A program made the position numbers and the translations under genes. Of a DNA stretch of 16,369 nucleotides, positions 7,118 through 15,333 are shown piece after piece. The stretch lies in contig JANOBV010000338.1 in assembly GCA_031411835.1 (NCBI GenBank), positions 1 through 16,369 on the forward strand, in the 5' to 3' direction. The notes beneath the pieces were generated by a model, which saw only the letters and a list, made by a program, of their open reading frames with translations, had not been told where the DNA came from and did not search any database. This DNA is from JADKIH01 sp031411835 (GTDB lineage: Bacteria > Bacteroidota > Bacteroidia > AKYH767-A > 2013-40CM-41-45). Numbering within the stretch: position 1 is the stretch's first letter; each line of letters starts with the position of its first letter.

Positions 7118-7215
7118 TGCTAATAACGCCCGCTATTTAAACAATCAATTATTCGTTTGAACAATCGTGTTGCGGGCCCGATTGTTTCTTTCGAGAGATT
7201 AATATTTATTACCAA
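7118..7215 (+). promoter_or_regulatory. Structured 5' leader of the cold-shock mRNA
   Basis: The leader holds two copies of AACAATC and one complementary arm. AAACAATC (7139-7146) pairs perfectly over 8 bases with GATTGTTT (7180-7187). AACAATCG (7160-7167) pairs perfectly over 8 bases with CGATTGTT (7179-7186) around an 11-base loop. Both pairings use the same 3' arm, so they exclude each other. A GC-rich GGGCCC sits just before that arm. The segment from 7188 to the ATG looks unpaired. Cold-shock mRNAs in other bacteria have long leaders that refold with temperature; that this one does so is inference. Confidence 0.5.
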
Positions 7216-7410
7216 ATGAAAACCGGTAAAGTAAAATTCTTCAACGAATCTAAAGGATATGGATTCGTTGTTGTAGACGACAACAACGCTGAAATTTTTG
7301 TTCACCACAGTGGATTAATCGACAAAATTCGTGAAAACGATTCTGTTGAATTTGAAATTGTTGACGGCAAAAAAGGTCAGAACGCTGTAAACGTTCGCAA
7401 GCTACAATAA
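7216..7410 (+). CDS. Cold-shock protein (CspA family)
   Basis: This is a 64-residue single cold-shock domain, an OB-fold that binds single-stranded RNA and DNA. The protein starts MKTGKVKFFNESKGYGFV, with RNP1-like KGYGFV at residues 13-18. RNP2-like IFVHHSG is at 27-33, where most homologues have VFVHFS. Members of the family act as RNA chaperones that melt mRNA structure, either at low temperature or constitutively, and which of these applies cannot be told from the protein alone. The gene is monocistronic, with its own promoter (7083-7113), a long structured leader and a terminator 20 bases after the stop. Confidence 0.96.
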   Translation: MKTGKVKFFNESKGYGFVVVDDNNAEIFVHHSGLIDKIRENDSVEFEIVDGKKGQNAVNVRKLQ

Positions 7411-7430
7411 CAGCACAACTGTTAAGCATG

Positions 7431-7463
7431 AAAGGCTACTCTTTATGAGTGGCCTTTTTTTTT
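7431..7463 (+). terminator. Intrinsic terminator of the cold-shock gene
   Basis: AAAGGCTACTC (7431-7441) pairs with GAGTGGCCTTT (7447-7457), 11 pairs with one G-T wobble, around a TTTAT loop. The T-run continues to 7463. The geometry is textbook, and the A-rich left arm could allow some bidirectional use. Confidence 0.92.
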
Positions 7464-7576
7464 AAAAGATTTAATAGTAAATATGTAAGCTATAACAAAA
7501 TCTATACTTATCAGATTATTATAGACAATGCAGTTGTAACAAGTAAATTATTCTCCGTCATTAAATAAATAAAGCG

Positions 7577-9052
7577 ATGAAATTCCTGTCTGTGATAATT
7601 TTTATTTTTTTAATTATTCCTAAAAATAATTACGGACAGGAATTAGATCGCTGTTGGCCGTTGGGTACTACTGACAATACATTGATTCGACGACAAAGTA
7701 ATTTAGTTTTTGTTGGTAACGCATTACGTATTGACACTGTTTATCGTGATGTAAAATTTTCAGGAACTTGTTCTAGTATTTCTGATTCAGCGGGAAATAT
7801 GTTATTTTATACAAATGGATGCGTGGTTGCGAACTCAAACAACGATACCATGGTAAATGGAAATGACTTAAATCCTGGTCAGTGCCAAGCATCTACATGT
7901 CCATATTTTGGAAATGCAGTAACACAAGGAAGCATTATTCTGCCTGATCCTTCAAATTCAAATAAATATTTGATATTTCACGAAAGCTGTGATTATGGTG
8001 CGAGTTATAGACCGATTTACATTTATCAAAGCATTGTCGATTTGTCATTGGATAGTGGAAGAGGTGAAGTAACGCTGAAAAATTATATTTTGTTATCAGA
8101 TACAGTTTGTGTCAGTTCTCTCACTGCCGTCAAACATGCGAATGGGATGGATTGGTGGTTGGTTACTCATGAAAAGTTTCAGGATCGTTTTATAAAATTC
8201 TTGATAAATTCTAATGGAATTTCAGGACCTTTTTATCAAAGCATTGGGACAGTCTACGATGACGATGGGCATGGAACTAGCGAGTTCTCACCTGATGGAA
8301 ATTGGTATGCAACCTCTACACAATTTGGAGGAATAGATGTTTATAAATTCAATAGGTGTAACGGTGAATTAAGCGAAAGAAATTTCATTGACCTGCCTGA
8401 TTCGCAATGGACAAATTCATTGGAATTCAGTCCTGATTCTAGGTTCCTCTATTCAGCCTGGTTACATGATATCTATCAATTTGACCTTACATCAACAAAT
8501 ATAGCATCGAGCGGAACTATTGTAGCAGTTTACGATGGTTTTTTAGATGATAATGACGTAAGCCATCCAACGGAATTTTGTTGGCCCCAACTAGCACCTG
8601 ATGGGAAGATTTACATTGGGACTGGAACTGGTACAACATATATGCACATTATCGATCAACCAAATAATCTTGGTATTGCATGTAATGTTATCCAGCATGG
8701 AATTCGATTCCCATCACTTAGTGTACAAGTCCCTAACTTCCCCAACTACAGATTAGGGCCCTTGGATTCACTTTATTGCGACACTGTAAATTCTGTAAAT
8801 GAATTTGAGTACAGGAATAACAATATTTCTGTTTTCCCAAATCCATCGACAGGAATTTTTAATATTCAAAATAAAGATTCAAATGAGATCGTATTGTATG
8901 TTTCTGCATTTGATTATTTGGGTAAGGAATTGATTTGCAAACTTGATGATAATAGCACTTTCGATCTCGGTTCGTTGAATAATGGCTTGTACATTTTAAA
9001 GATAGCGACTGGTCGAGGGAATTACTTTAGGCAGATCTTGATCAATAAGTAG
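7577..9052 (+). CDS. Secreted protein with probable beta-propeller and T9SS type A sorting domain
   Basis: The 491-residue protein begins with a signal peptide (about residues 1-21, hydrophobic FLSVIIFIFLIIP, cleavage near YGQ). The central region of about 380 residues has repeated blade-like strands, with the motifs EFSPDGNWYATSTQFGGIDVY and EFSPDSRFLYSAWLHDIYQF resembling WD40/TolB-type propeller repeats, and LAPDGKIYIGTG in a third. The last 78 residues (414-491) form a type A sorting domain: VFPNPSTGIFNI at the start, NNGLYILKI, then a basic end, FRQILINK. The protein should cross the inner membrane by Sec and the outer membrane by the type IX system, then be cell-attached or released. 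The mature part has about a dozen cysteines. The ligand or substrate is unknown. It appears monocistronic, and I see no clear promoter in the 113 bases upstream. Confidence 0.85.
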   Translation: MKFLSVIIFIFLIIPKNNYGQELDRCWPLGTTDNTLIRRQSNLVFVGNALRIDTVYRDVKFSGTCSSISDSAGNMLFYTNGCVVANSNNDTMVNGNDLNPGQCQASTCPYFGNAVTQGSIILPDPSNSNKYLIFHESCDYGASYRPIYIYQSIVDLSLDSGRGEVTLKNYILLSDTVCVSSLTAVKHANGMDWWLVTHEKFQDRFIKFLINSNGISGPFYQSIGTVYDDDGHGTSEFSPDGNWYATSTQFGGIDVYKFNRCNGELSERNFIDLPDSQWTNSLEFSPDSRFLYSAWLHDIYQFDLTSTNIASSGTIVAVYDGFLDDNDVSHPTEFCWPQLAPDGKIYIGTGTGTTYMHIIDQPNNLGIACNVIQHGIRFPSLSVQVPNFPNYRLGPLDSLYCDTVNSVNEFEYRNNNISVFPNPSTGIFNIQNKDSNEIVLYVSAFDYLGKELICKLDDNSTFDLGSLNNGLYILKIATGRGNYFRQILINK

Positions 9053-9063
9053 CTTAAATATGT

Positions 9064-9096
9064 ATCAAACTTTATTTGATTTATTTTTATTTCTCA
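9064..9096 (+). terminator. Possible weak terminator after the T9SS protein gene
   Basis: ATCAAA (9064-9069) pairs with TTTGAT (9075-9080) around a five-base loop, and a T-rich run (TTATTTTTATTTCT) follows. The stem is AT-only apart from one pair, so its strength is doubtful. The rest of the 196-base gap to 9249 is AT-rich. A TTTG at 9193 and TACATTCG at 9224 resemble promoter elements, but the spacing between them (27 bases) is too long to call. Confidence 0.25.
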
Positions 9097-9248
9097 TGTT
9101 TAAATCGGTATAGTTCAAAAAAAATGAAGGTTAATGTTGTGGTAAACGAATATAATTAGTTTCAGATTAAATTATTTCCCGTTTAGAGGCAATTTGGACG
9201 GGGAATAAATAAAAACAAATCTTTACATTCGTCTCCATAAATCAACCT

Positions 9249-10208
9249 ATGAAACATTCGTTCTGCGCCGGAATCGACATCGGCGGAACCAATACTGTTT
9301 TTGCGTTTATTGATCAAACAGGGAAAATCATTTATAAGAATGAAGTGCCTACCGGAAAGTCAGCGGATCCAAATGATCTCATCACTCGTGTATGCGATGA
9401 AATGAATTCGGCTCTTTCTAAATTAGGACGAGCAAATGATCTAACCGCAATAGGAATTGGCGCACCGAATGGGAATTATTTTTCAGGCACTGTTGAATTT
9501 GCTCCAAACCTTTCCTGGTATGGAGTAATTCCGGTTGCAAAAATGTTTTCCGAGAAAATGAATGTCCCTGCATTTTTAACAAACGATGCAAATGCTGCGG
9601 CAATGGGAGAAATGTATTTTGGTGATGCAAAAGATTTGAAGGATTTTATTTTCGTTACACTTGGTACAGGTTTAGGAAGTGGTATTGTTGTGAATGGAGA
9701 TTTAGTCTACGGTCACGATGGTTTTGCCGGCGAACTTGGACACGTTATCGTTATTCAACACGGCCGACAATGTGGTTGTGGACGGAAAGGTTGTCTCGAG
9801 CAATATTGCAGCGCGACCGGATTAGTAAAAACATACAGAGAAATTCTTGCAGGCAGTGATCCTGATAATAATGCAAAAATTGATTTTGAAAAAGTAGATT
9901 CGAAATATATTTACGAGCGTGCAATGTGTGGCGATGAAGCTGCATTCTATGCATTCAATTATACCGGAGAAATACTTGGATTTGCATTGGCGAATAGTGC
10001 TGCTTACACAAGTCCGGAAGCATTTTTTCTTTTCGGTGGATTGGCAAATGCCGGCGAATTATTATTGACACCAACTATTCTGAGTTTTGAAAAGAATTTA
10101 CTTAGCATCTATAAAAACAAAATAAAAATAGTTATTTCCGGATTACCTGAAAATGATGCAGCTCTTTTGGGTGCAGCTTCACTTGCATGGAATGAAATCA
10201 AAAAATAG
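9249..10208 (+). CDS. ROK-family hexose kinase (glucokinase or N-acetylglucosamine kinase)
   Basis: This cytoplasmic sugar kinase has 319 residues. The ATP-binding DIGGTNT is at residues 10-16. The FLTNDANAAAMGE segment (109-121) supplies the catalytic Asp113. LGTGLGSGIV is near 138-147 and ELGH at 162-165. The zinc site CGCGRKGC at 175-182 gives ligands His165, Cys175, Cys177 and Cys182. All ROK signature residues are intact. ROK kinases phosphorylate glucose, N-acetylglucosamine or related sugars at C6, and Bacteroides RokA is known to accept both glucose and GlcNAc. The secreted beta-N-acetylhexosaminidase gene begins only 21 bases downstream, which favours GlcNAc as at least one substrate. 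That assignment is inferred from context. Confidence 0.92.
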   Translation: MKHSFCAGIDIGGTNTVFAFIDQTGKIIYKNEVPTGKSADPNDLITRVCDEMNSALSKLGRANDLTAIGIGAPNGNYFSGTVEFAPNLSWYGVIPVAKMFSEKMNVPAFLTNDANAAAMGEMYFGDAKDLKDFIFVTLGTGLGSGIVVNGDLVYGHDGFAGELGHVIVIQHGRQCGCGRKGCLEQYCSATGLVKTYREILAGSDPDNNAKIDFEKVDSKYIYERAMCGDEAAFYAFNYTGEILGFALANSAAYTSPEAFFLFGGLANAGELLLTPTILSFEKNLLSIYKNKIKIVISGLPENDAALLGAASLAWNEIKK

Positions 10209-10229
10209 GACAACATCAATTTTAAATAA

Positions 10230-12509
10230 ATGAAAAAAATATTCTTCACGATTGCAATAACATTATTGGTAACGAATTTAATAATGGCTCAAAAGCAAAA
10301 CAATCTACCTCTGATACCACTTCCTCAAAAACTGGAAATGGGACAAGGTAGTTTTGAGATCAATGAGTCTACTGTTTTATATAGTGAGTCAGACGATGCA
10401 ATTGCAGACTTGAATTTTTTGCAATCTTATATTGTGGATCATTATGGAATTGCATTGAAATCCACTATTGGCAGTAAGCAGAAAAAAACTGTCTCAGTAA
10501 AGCGCAATTCATCAATGAAGCCTGATGCTTATACTTTGAGAATCGATTCAGGAAGTGTACATATTGAAGGAGGAAGTGGAGCAGGAGTTTTTTATGGTAT
10601 TCAAACACTGATCCAATTATTGCCTGCAGGTAAAACAACTAAACTAAAAGTTGCTGCTGTAAACATAGAAGACGAACCACGTTTTTCATGGCGCGGAATG
10701 CACTTGGATGTATGTCGACATTTCTTTACAGTAAAAGAAGTAAAGAAATATCTCGATTACATAGCAATGTATAAGATGAATACATTTCATTGGCATTTAA
10801 CAGATGACCAAGGCTGGAGAATTGAAATTAAAAAATATCCGAAACTTACTTCTGTTGGTGCTTATAGAAAAGGAACATTGATCGGGCATTACAGCGAAAC
10901 TCCTGAGCGATACGACACAATTCAGTATGGTGGATTTTATACGCAAGATGAAATCCGTGATGTGGTTGCTTATGCAAATGCACGACACATTACTATCGTT
11001 CCCGAAATCGAAATGCCCGGACATGCACTAGCTGCACTAGCTGCTTATCCTATGTTAGCTTGTACATCAGGGCCTTTTGAGGTTGGTCGTTCTTGGGGAG
11101 TTTTTAAAGATGTGTTTTGTCCATTAGATATTACATTTAATTTTCTGCAAGATGTTTTAACAGAAGTGAGTGATCTATTTCCCGGGCAATATATTCACAT
11201 CGGTGGCGATGAATGTCCGAAAGACAGATGGAAAGAAAGTCCGTTTTGCCAGGAATTGATAAAGAAAAATGGATTGAAAGACGAACATGAATTACAAAGT
11301 TATTTCGTACAACGCATCGGTAAATTTTTGCAGACGAAAAATAAAAAGCTAATTGGTTGGGATGAAATTCTAGAAGGCGGAATTGCAGACGATGCAACGA
11401 TCATGTCATGGCGCGGATATGCCGGTGGAGTAGAAGCAGCAAAAAAACATCACGATGTTGTAATGACACCAACTGCATATTGCTATTTCGATTATTATCA
11501 ATCGACAAGTCCATCGGAGCCTCTAGCCATTGGCGGATATTTGCCATTGAGTATGGTCTATCGTTTCGAACCTGTTGCAGATGTTTTGAATGCCGATGAA
11601 GCGAAATATATTTTAGGAACACAAGGAAATCTTTGGACAGAATATATTGGCGACTTCAAAAAAGTTGAATACATGACCATGCCTCGCATGGCAGCAATGG
11701 CAGAGGTTGCTTGGACAGCAAAGGATAAAAAAGATTACAATTCTTTTGTAGCGCGTTTATCATCACACACAAAATTGCTTTCTTTTCTGAATATAAATTA
11801 TTCGAAAGCATTTTATGACATCAGTACGCGAGTAACTCCAAATGGTGACAGAGGAATAAATGTTGAATTAGCTTGTTCTTATCCGAATGGTCAAATAAGA
11901 TATTCAATGAATATGTCTGATCCTACTGCATCTTCTCCTGTCTACGATAAAAAATTCTCTTTCGATCAATCGATGATGTTAAAAGCTGCACTCTTCGAAG
12001 GCCCGCAGATGAAAGGAAATGTTTTCTCCCAACGTTTCTTAGTAAATTATGCAACCGGAAAAGAAGTTGTATTGAAAGATCAACCCGATCCTGAATACAA
12101 TCGCGGCGGAGCTTTTACTCTTGTAAATGGAATCGTCGGCAATTTACCATGGAACGGAAACGACTGGCTTGGATTTCAAAAGACAGGTTTGGATGCAACG
12201 ATCGACCTTGCAATGATTCGCTCCATTTCACAAGTAAATGTTGATGTGTTGAGTGATTCGGTTAGTTGGATCTACCCACCTTCATCAGTCGAAATATTGG
12301 TGAGCGATAATAACATTGATTTTGTCAGTGTCGGGAAATTAGAAGCCGATGCAATTAAAAAATCAGGCCATATCATCTCAATAAAATTCGCAAGGAAAGA
12401 AACCCGATACGTAAAAGTAATTGCCAATACCAGAGGTAAAATTTCTAAAGGTGCACCTGGCGAAGGCAATGACTCGTGGATTATGATTGGGGAGATTTCG
12501 GTGAATTAG
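10230..12509 (+). CDS. Secreted beta-N-acetylhexosaminidase, glycoside hydrolase family 20
   Basis: This exo-enzyme removes terminal GlcNAc or GalNAc from chitin oligomers, glycans or peptidoglycan fragments. The protein has 759 residues with a Sec signal peptide (1-20, ending IMA before Q), so it is periplasmic or exported; there is no lipobox cysteine and no T9SS tail. Residues about 25-145 form the GH20b N-terminal domain (LIPLPQKLEMGQG). The GH20 barrel runs from about 150 to 500 with RGMHLDVCRHF, FHWHLTDDQGWRIEI, PEIEMPGHA, the catalytic pair Asp327-Glu328 in HIGGDECPKD, and GWDEILEGG. These are substrate-assisted retaining enzymes. A chitobiase-type linker domain follows, then an F5/8-type discoidin-like module at about 631-759 that may bind sugars. 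It lies 21 bases behind the ROK kinase gene and probably shares its transcript. Confidence 0.95.
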   Translation: MKKIFFTIAITLLVTNLIMAQKQNNLPLIPLPQKLEMGQGSFEINESTVLYSESDDAIADLNFLQSYIVDHYGIALKSTIGSKQKKTVSVKRNSSMKPDAYTLRIDSGSVHIEGGSGAGVFYGIQTLIQLLPAGKTTKLKVAAVNIEDEPRFSWRGMHLDVCRHFFTVKEVKKYLDYIAMYKMNTFHWHLTDDQGWRIEIKKYPKLTSVGAYRKGTLIGHYSETPERYDTIQYGGFYTQDEIRDVVAYANARHITIVPEIEMPGHALAALAAYPMLACTSGPFEVGRSWGVFKDVFCPLDITFNFLQDVLTEVSDLFPGQYIHIGGDECPKDRWKESPFCQELIKKNGLKDEHELQSYFVQRIGKFLQTKNKKLIGWDEILEGGIADDATIMSWRGYAGGVEAAKKHHDVVMTPTAYCYFDYYQSTSPSEPLAIGGYLPLSMVYRFEPVADVLNADEAKYILGTQGNLWTEYIGDFKKVEYMTMPRMAAMAEVAWTAKDKKDYNSFVARLSSHTKLLSFLNINYSKAFYDISTRVTPNGDRGINVELACSYPNGQIRYSMNMSDPTASSPVYDKKFSFDQSMMLKAALFEGPQMKGNVFSQRFLVNYATGKEVVLKDQPDPEYNRGGAFTLVNGIVGNLPWNGNDWLGFQKTGLDATIDLAMIRSISQVNVDVLSDSVSWIYPPSSVEILVSDNNIDFVSVGKLEADAIKKSGHIISIKFARKETRYVKVIANTRGKISKGAPGEGNDSWIMIGEISVN

Positions 12510-12537
12510 TTATATGGAATTTGAAAAAATTAATTAG

Positions 12538-13077
12538 ATGAGTTGCAGGATTGTTTTAATATTAGTTTTTCTTTCCTGTAATTTATATTCCCAAATTGAT
12601 GAATATTCAAATTATGATATAAAAATCATTGAATATTTGAATACTGAGAATGGCTATGACAGAATGATATTAAAAAAGGATTCTACCGTAAATGTATTTT
12701 TTTGTAGAGATCAGTTTGGGCTTTCATTAAAAAGTTTTGACTATTCATTAAATCAAATGAGAGTAGATAGTCTTAAGCAATTTTATGATTCAATAAAAGT
12801 GCTCCCTTACATTACGCAATTTATTAAGTTGCATTCTGAATCGTATAAGCTTTATTATCCTTCAAACACAGTCAGATTTTACGATTCCAATAGTACAGGT
12901 TCATATAAAGATAAAGGAGTTTTCATTCATTTCAGTAATGAAATGAAGTTTGAAAATTTGTCGATTGTATGGATGAGGCTAGATATCTCAAGTGTAAATT
13001 ATTTTTCAGATGGGTTTTTTGTCTTTAATAAAGAACAAGAAATCATTCATGTTTTTGGCAATGCGGCTATTTTATAG
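12538..13077 (+). CDS. Small exported protein of unknown function
   Basis: I do not recognise this 179-residue protein. Residues 1-18 form a signal peptide (MSCRIVLILVFLSCNLYS) with a likely cleavage before Q19, in the YSQ form common in this phylum. The FLSC just before it is an imperfect lipobox, so a lipoprotein is possible but less likely. The mature part is rich in Tyr, Phe, Ser and Asn and looks like a beta-rich periplasmic or surface protein, with no catalytic motif that I can name. The gene starts 28 bases after the hexosaminidase stop on the same strand and may be read through from it. Its codons look more AT-rich than those of its neighbours, which could mean recent acquisition. Confidence 0.6.
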   Translation: MSCRIVLILVFLSCNLYSQIDEYSNYDIKIIEYLNTENGYDRMILKKDSTVNVFFCRDQFGLSLKSFDYSLNQMRVDSLKQFYDSIKVLPYITQFIKLHSESYKLYYPSNTVRFYDSNSTGSYKDKGVFIHFSNEMKFENLSIVWMRLDISSVNYFSDGFFVFNKEQEIIHVFGNAAIL

Positions 13078-13367
13078 ATTGGTCAATTCGAAAAATATAA
13101 TATAGGGTTTTTTAATTTTCACAGTATTGTGTTCGATTTCTATTGGGAATTAAACCCTTTGTACTCAAATGCACCGCATTTTCTCATAAAAAATTATGAG
13201 CTTTGGACCTATACCCACTACTGTCCGATAAAAATCAAAATGTGTAATTTAAAGTTTAAATTATAACTTTAATCAACTGTTCTCAGAGTAAATTCAAAGT
13301 AAGCCCCCACAATTTCTTGACGCACATCTTTCTAAATCAAAGATAGAACAGTTATTGTGTGGGGAGT

Positions 13368-13449
13368 CAACGCGCTGCGCGAAATCATTTGAAAAGTCGA
13401 TCAAGGTTGTGTCAAATAATCGAAGTTTCAAATGATTTGGTGCGCGTTG
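13368..13449. repeat. Large hairpin: 13-base and 8-base matched arms
   Basis: AAATCATTTGAAA (13382-13394) and TTTCAAATGATTT (13426-13438) are perfect 13-base complements. Outside them, CAACGCGC (13368-13375) matches GCGCGTTG (13442-13449). A short mismatched bubble separates the two paired segments, and the loop is about 31 bases. On the plus strand the structure is followed by GGCCC and a run of seven T (13455-13461), so it could act as a terminator of upstream transcripts. Confidence 0.75.
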
Positions 13450-13462
13450 GGCCCTTTTTTTG

Positions 13463-13492
13463 TTTCTTTTTTTGGGCAAACAAAAAAAGAAA
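13463..13492. repeat. T-tract/A-tract inverted repeat
   Basis: TTTCTTTTTTTG (13463-13474) is the exact complement of CAAAAAAAGAAA (13481-13492), with GGCAAA between. The near-homopolymer hairpin directly follows the larger one and forms the right part of the candidate repeat unit. Confidence 0.7.
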
Positions 13493-13623
13493 AATTGAAA
13501 TCTAGGACTAGCGGCTGGCATTTACTGTACTATGAAATTAGTTTTATCGGAAATTGATGACCTGGAACCTTGAATCAAATTAAACCCTACCTTCCTCCCA
13601 AAGTCATAGCAAAAAACCACCAC

Positions 13624-15324
13624 ATGGACAGACGAGAATTTCTAACTCTGGAAACGGAGCAGCCGCCAATTCATCAGGATTTTTCACATATTTATCGGAC
13701 TCAATCAGGTCTTGCGCCATACGCCGGTGCCTGGACGATCAATGAAGTCAGACATCTTTTAAAGCGAGCGATGTTTGGAGCCAAGAAAAGTGACATCGAT
13801 TTTTTTCTGACACAATCGATGAGTGATTCAGTTAATACACTACTTGAATTAATAAATCATCCGCCATTTACTCCGCCCTTACCACCGGTAAATAATTATT
13901 CGGCTTTATTAAATGATCCGAATTGTGCAGCAGGACAACCTTGGCCCGGTACAGCAGATACAAATAACGGAAGTGTTTACACGTACAACGTTAGAAAGAA
14001 AAGTTTAAAGTCGTGGTGGATCTCGCAAATGATTGATCAGCCTAGAAGTATTCGAGAGAAAATGGTTTTGTTTTATTCAAATCATTTTGTAATCGAGTTT
14101 GATACGGTTCAAGTTTCTACTTACGTTTATAAATACACTGAATTACTTCGTGCAAATGCACTTGCAAATTTTAAAACGCTTACCAGTGAAATTACCATCA
14201 ATTCTGCAATGTTAAAATATTTGAATGGTGAGAGAAATACTGATACGGCACCAAATGAAAATTATGGACGCGAATTGCAAGAGCTTTTTACGATCGGGAA
14301 AGATTCAACAGGAAATCCTCCATACACTGAAGATGATGTAAAAGCTGCTGCTCGAGTACTAACAGGTTGGAGAAATGACCTTGTTGGTGGTTTGACTTCT
14401 GCTAATGGGTTTAATTCTTATTTTGATCCTACAAAGCATGATGTAAATGACAAATTGTTTTCTTCTTTTTATGGAGGTGTAACAATTACCGGACAGTTGG
14501 GAACAAATGGTGCTCTTGAAACTGATGATTTGATGAATTTAATTTTTTCTAAAGACGAAGTTGCATTGAATATCTGTCGTCGCCTATATCGATTCTTTGT
14601 TTACTACGAAATTGATTCAACAACTGAAGCAAATGTGATAGTTCCGCTTGCACAGATTTTCAGAACAAATAATTACGAAATAGTTCCAACACTTTCTGCA
14701 TTATTCAAGAGTGAACATTTCTTTGATGTTTTAAATAGAGGCTGCATTATAAAAAGTCCAATTGATTTTACAGTTGGTCTTTCTCGCGAATTTAATGTCG
14801 CTTTTCCGGATTCATCCAACCTTGCAGGTCAATATGCCGCTTGGGACAAAGTAAGAAGTCAAGCATCTACAATGTCGCAAGATGCCGGCGATCCTCCAAG
14901 TGTAGCAGGATGGCAAGCATATTATCAGCAGCCATCGTATCATGAGATGTGGATCAATTCAGATTCATTGCCGAAAAGAAATCAATTCACAGATCGAATG
15001 TCTTCAAATGGTTACACCTCTAATGGCGCAACATTAGTGTTTGATCCGGTAGCATTCACAGAATCGTTAACTGTTCCCGGTGATCCGATTTTACTTATTG
15101 ATGAAGTATTGAGTCTTCTATATTCAATCGATGTTTCTCAAACGTTGAAAGATTATTTACTTACGATTTTATTATCGGGCCAAACGTCTAATTACTATTG
15201 GACAAATGCATGGGACGATTATATGGGTGATCCGACAAATACCGGTTACTTAATGATTGTTCAATCAAGATTGCAATCATTCTATCGTTACATAATGGAT
15301 CTTTCTGAATATCAATTAGCATAA
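13624..15324 (+). CDS. DUF1800 family protein
   Basis: The 566-residue protein belongs to the DUF1800 family (PF08811), whose biochemical role is not established. Signatures are RHLLKRAMFG at residues 43-52, NYGRELQELFTIG near 213-225 and YTEDDVKAAARVLTGW at 234-249, all typical of the family, followed by the C-terminal helical region. I chose ATG 13624; a TTG at 13570 in frame would add 18 residues that do not look like a signal. The N-terminus reads MDRREFLTL, like a twin-arginine motif, but no hydrophobic stretch follows, so it may have no signal of its own. The DUF1501 gene starts 9 bases after its stop, which marks a two-gene operon. No clear promoter is visible upstream. Confidence 0.88.
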   Translation: MDRREFLTLETEQPPIHQDFSHIYRTQSGLAPYAGAWTINEVRHLLKRAMFGAKKSDIDFFLTQSMSDSVNTLLELINHPPFTPPLPPVNNYSALLNDPNCAAGQPWPGTADTNNGSVYTYNVRKKSLKSWWISQMIDQPRSIREKMVLFYSNHFVIEFDTVQVSTYVYKYTELLRANALANFKTLTSEITINSAMLKYLNGERNTDTAPNENYGRELQELFTIGKDSTGNPPYTEDDVKAAARVLTGWRNDLVGGLTSANGFNSYFDPTKHDVNDKLFSSFYGGVTITGQLGTNGALETDDLMNLIFSKDEVALNICRRLYRFFVYYEIDSTTEANVIVPLAQIFRTNNYEIVPTLSALFKSEHFFDVLNRGCIIKSPIDFTVGLSREFNVAFPDSSNLAGQYAAWDKVRSQASTMSQDAGDPPSVAGWQAYYQQPSYHEMWINSDSLPKRNQFTDRMSSNGYTSNGATLVFDPVAFTESLTVPGDPILLIDEVLSLLYSIDVSQTLKDYLLTILLSGQTSNYYWTNAWDDYMGDPTNTGYLMIVQSRLQSFYRYIMDLSEYQLA

Positions 15325-15333
15325 TCCTACACT

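Larger units (their letters stand above)
13224..13551. mobile_element. Candidate nonautonomous mobile or dispersed repeat with inverted ends
   Basis: TCCGATAAAA at 13224-13233 and TTTTATCGGA at 13542-13551 are perfect 10-base inverted ends enclosing 328 bases without a gene. Inside are three further inverted repeats in order: CCCCACAAT (13305-13313) with ATTGTGTGGGG (13354-13364), arms 13368-13394 with 13426-13449, and a T-rich/A-rich pair (13463-13474 with 13481-13492). Such an arrangement fits a MITE or a decayed insertion sequence. I see no clear target-site duplication, so the boundaries are uncertain. Confidence 0.4.
13078..13569. other. Noncoding, structure-rich gap
   Basis: The stretch of about 490 bases has no credible gene. 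From left to right it holds a bulged inverted repeat GGGTTT..AATT (13105-13117) with AATTAAACCC (13148-13157), a hairpin CTCATAA / TTATGAG (13183-13200), and the repeat unit at 13224-13551. A minus-strand open frame at 13294-13521 lies inside the inverted repeats and is Lys/Arg/Phe-rich low complexity read from A- and T-tracts. It is not supported as a gene. Confidence 0.7.

Noticed and set aside
9193..9231. Promoter for the ROK kinase gene (TTTG 9193, TACATTCG 9224)
   Set aside because: The spacing of 27 bases is well outside the 19-21 expected, and the second element has a mismatch.
13183..13200. Hairpin CTCATAA / TTATGAG as a terminator for the small exported protein gene
   Set aside because: No T-tract follows the stem and it lies more than 100 bases from the stop. 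It is a plain AT-rich inverted repeat unless RNA data show otherwise.
13294..13521. Minus-strand open frame of 75 codons in the gap before the DUF1800 gene
   Set aside because: It is built from the arms of inverted repeats and homopolymer tracts. The Phe and Lys/Arg runs come from T and A tracts, so it is better explained as part of a repeat.
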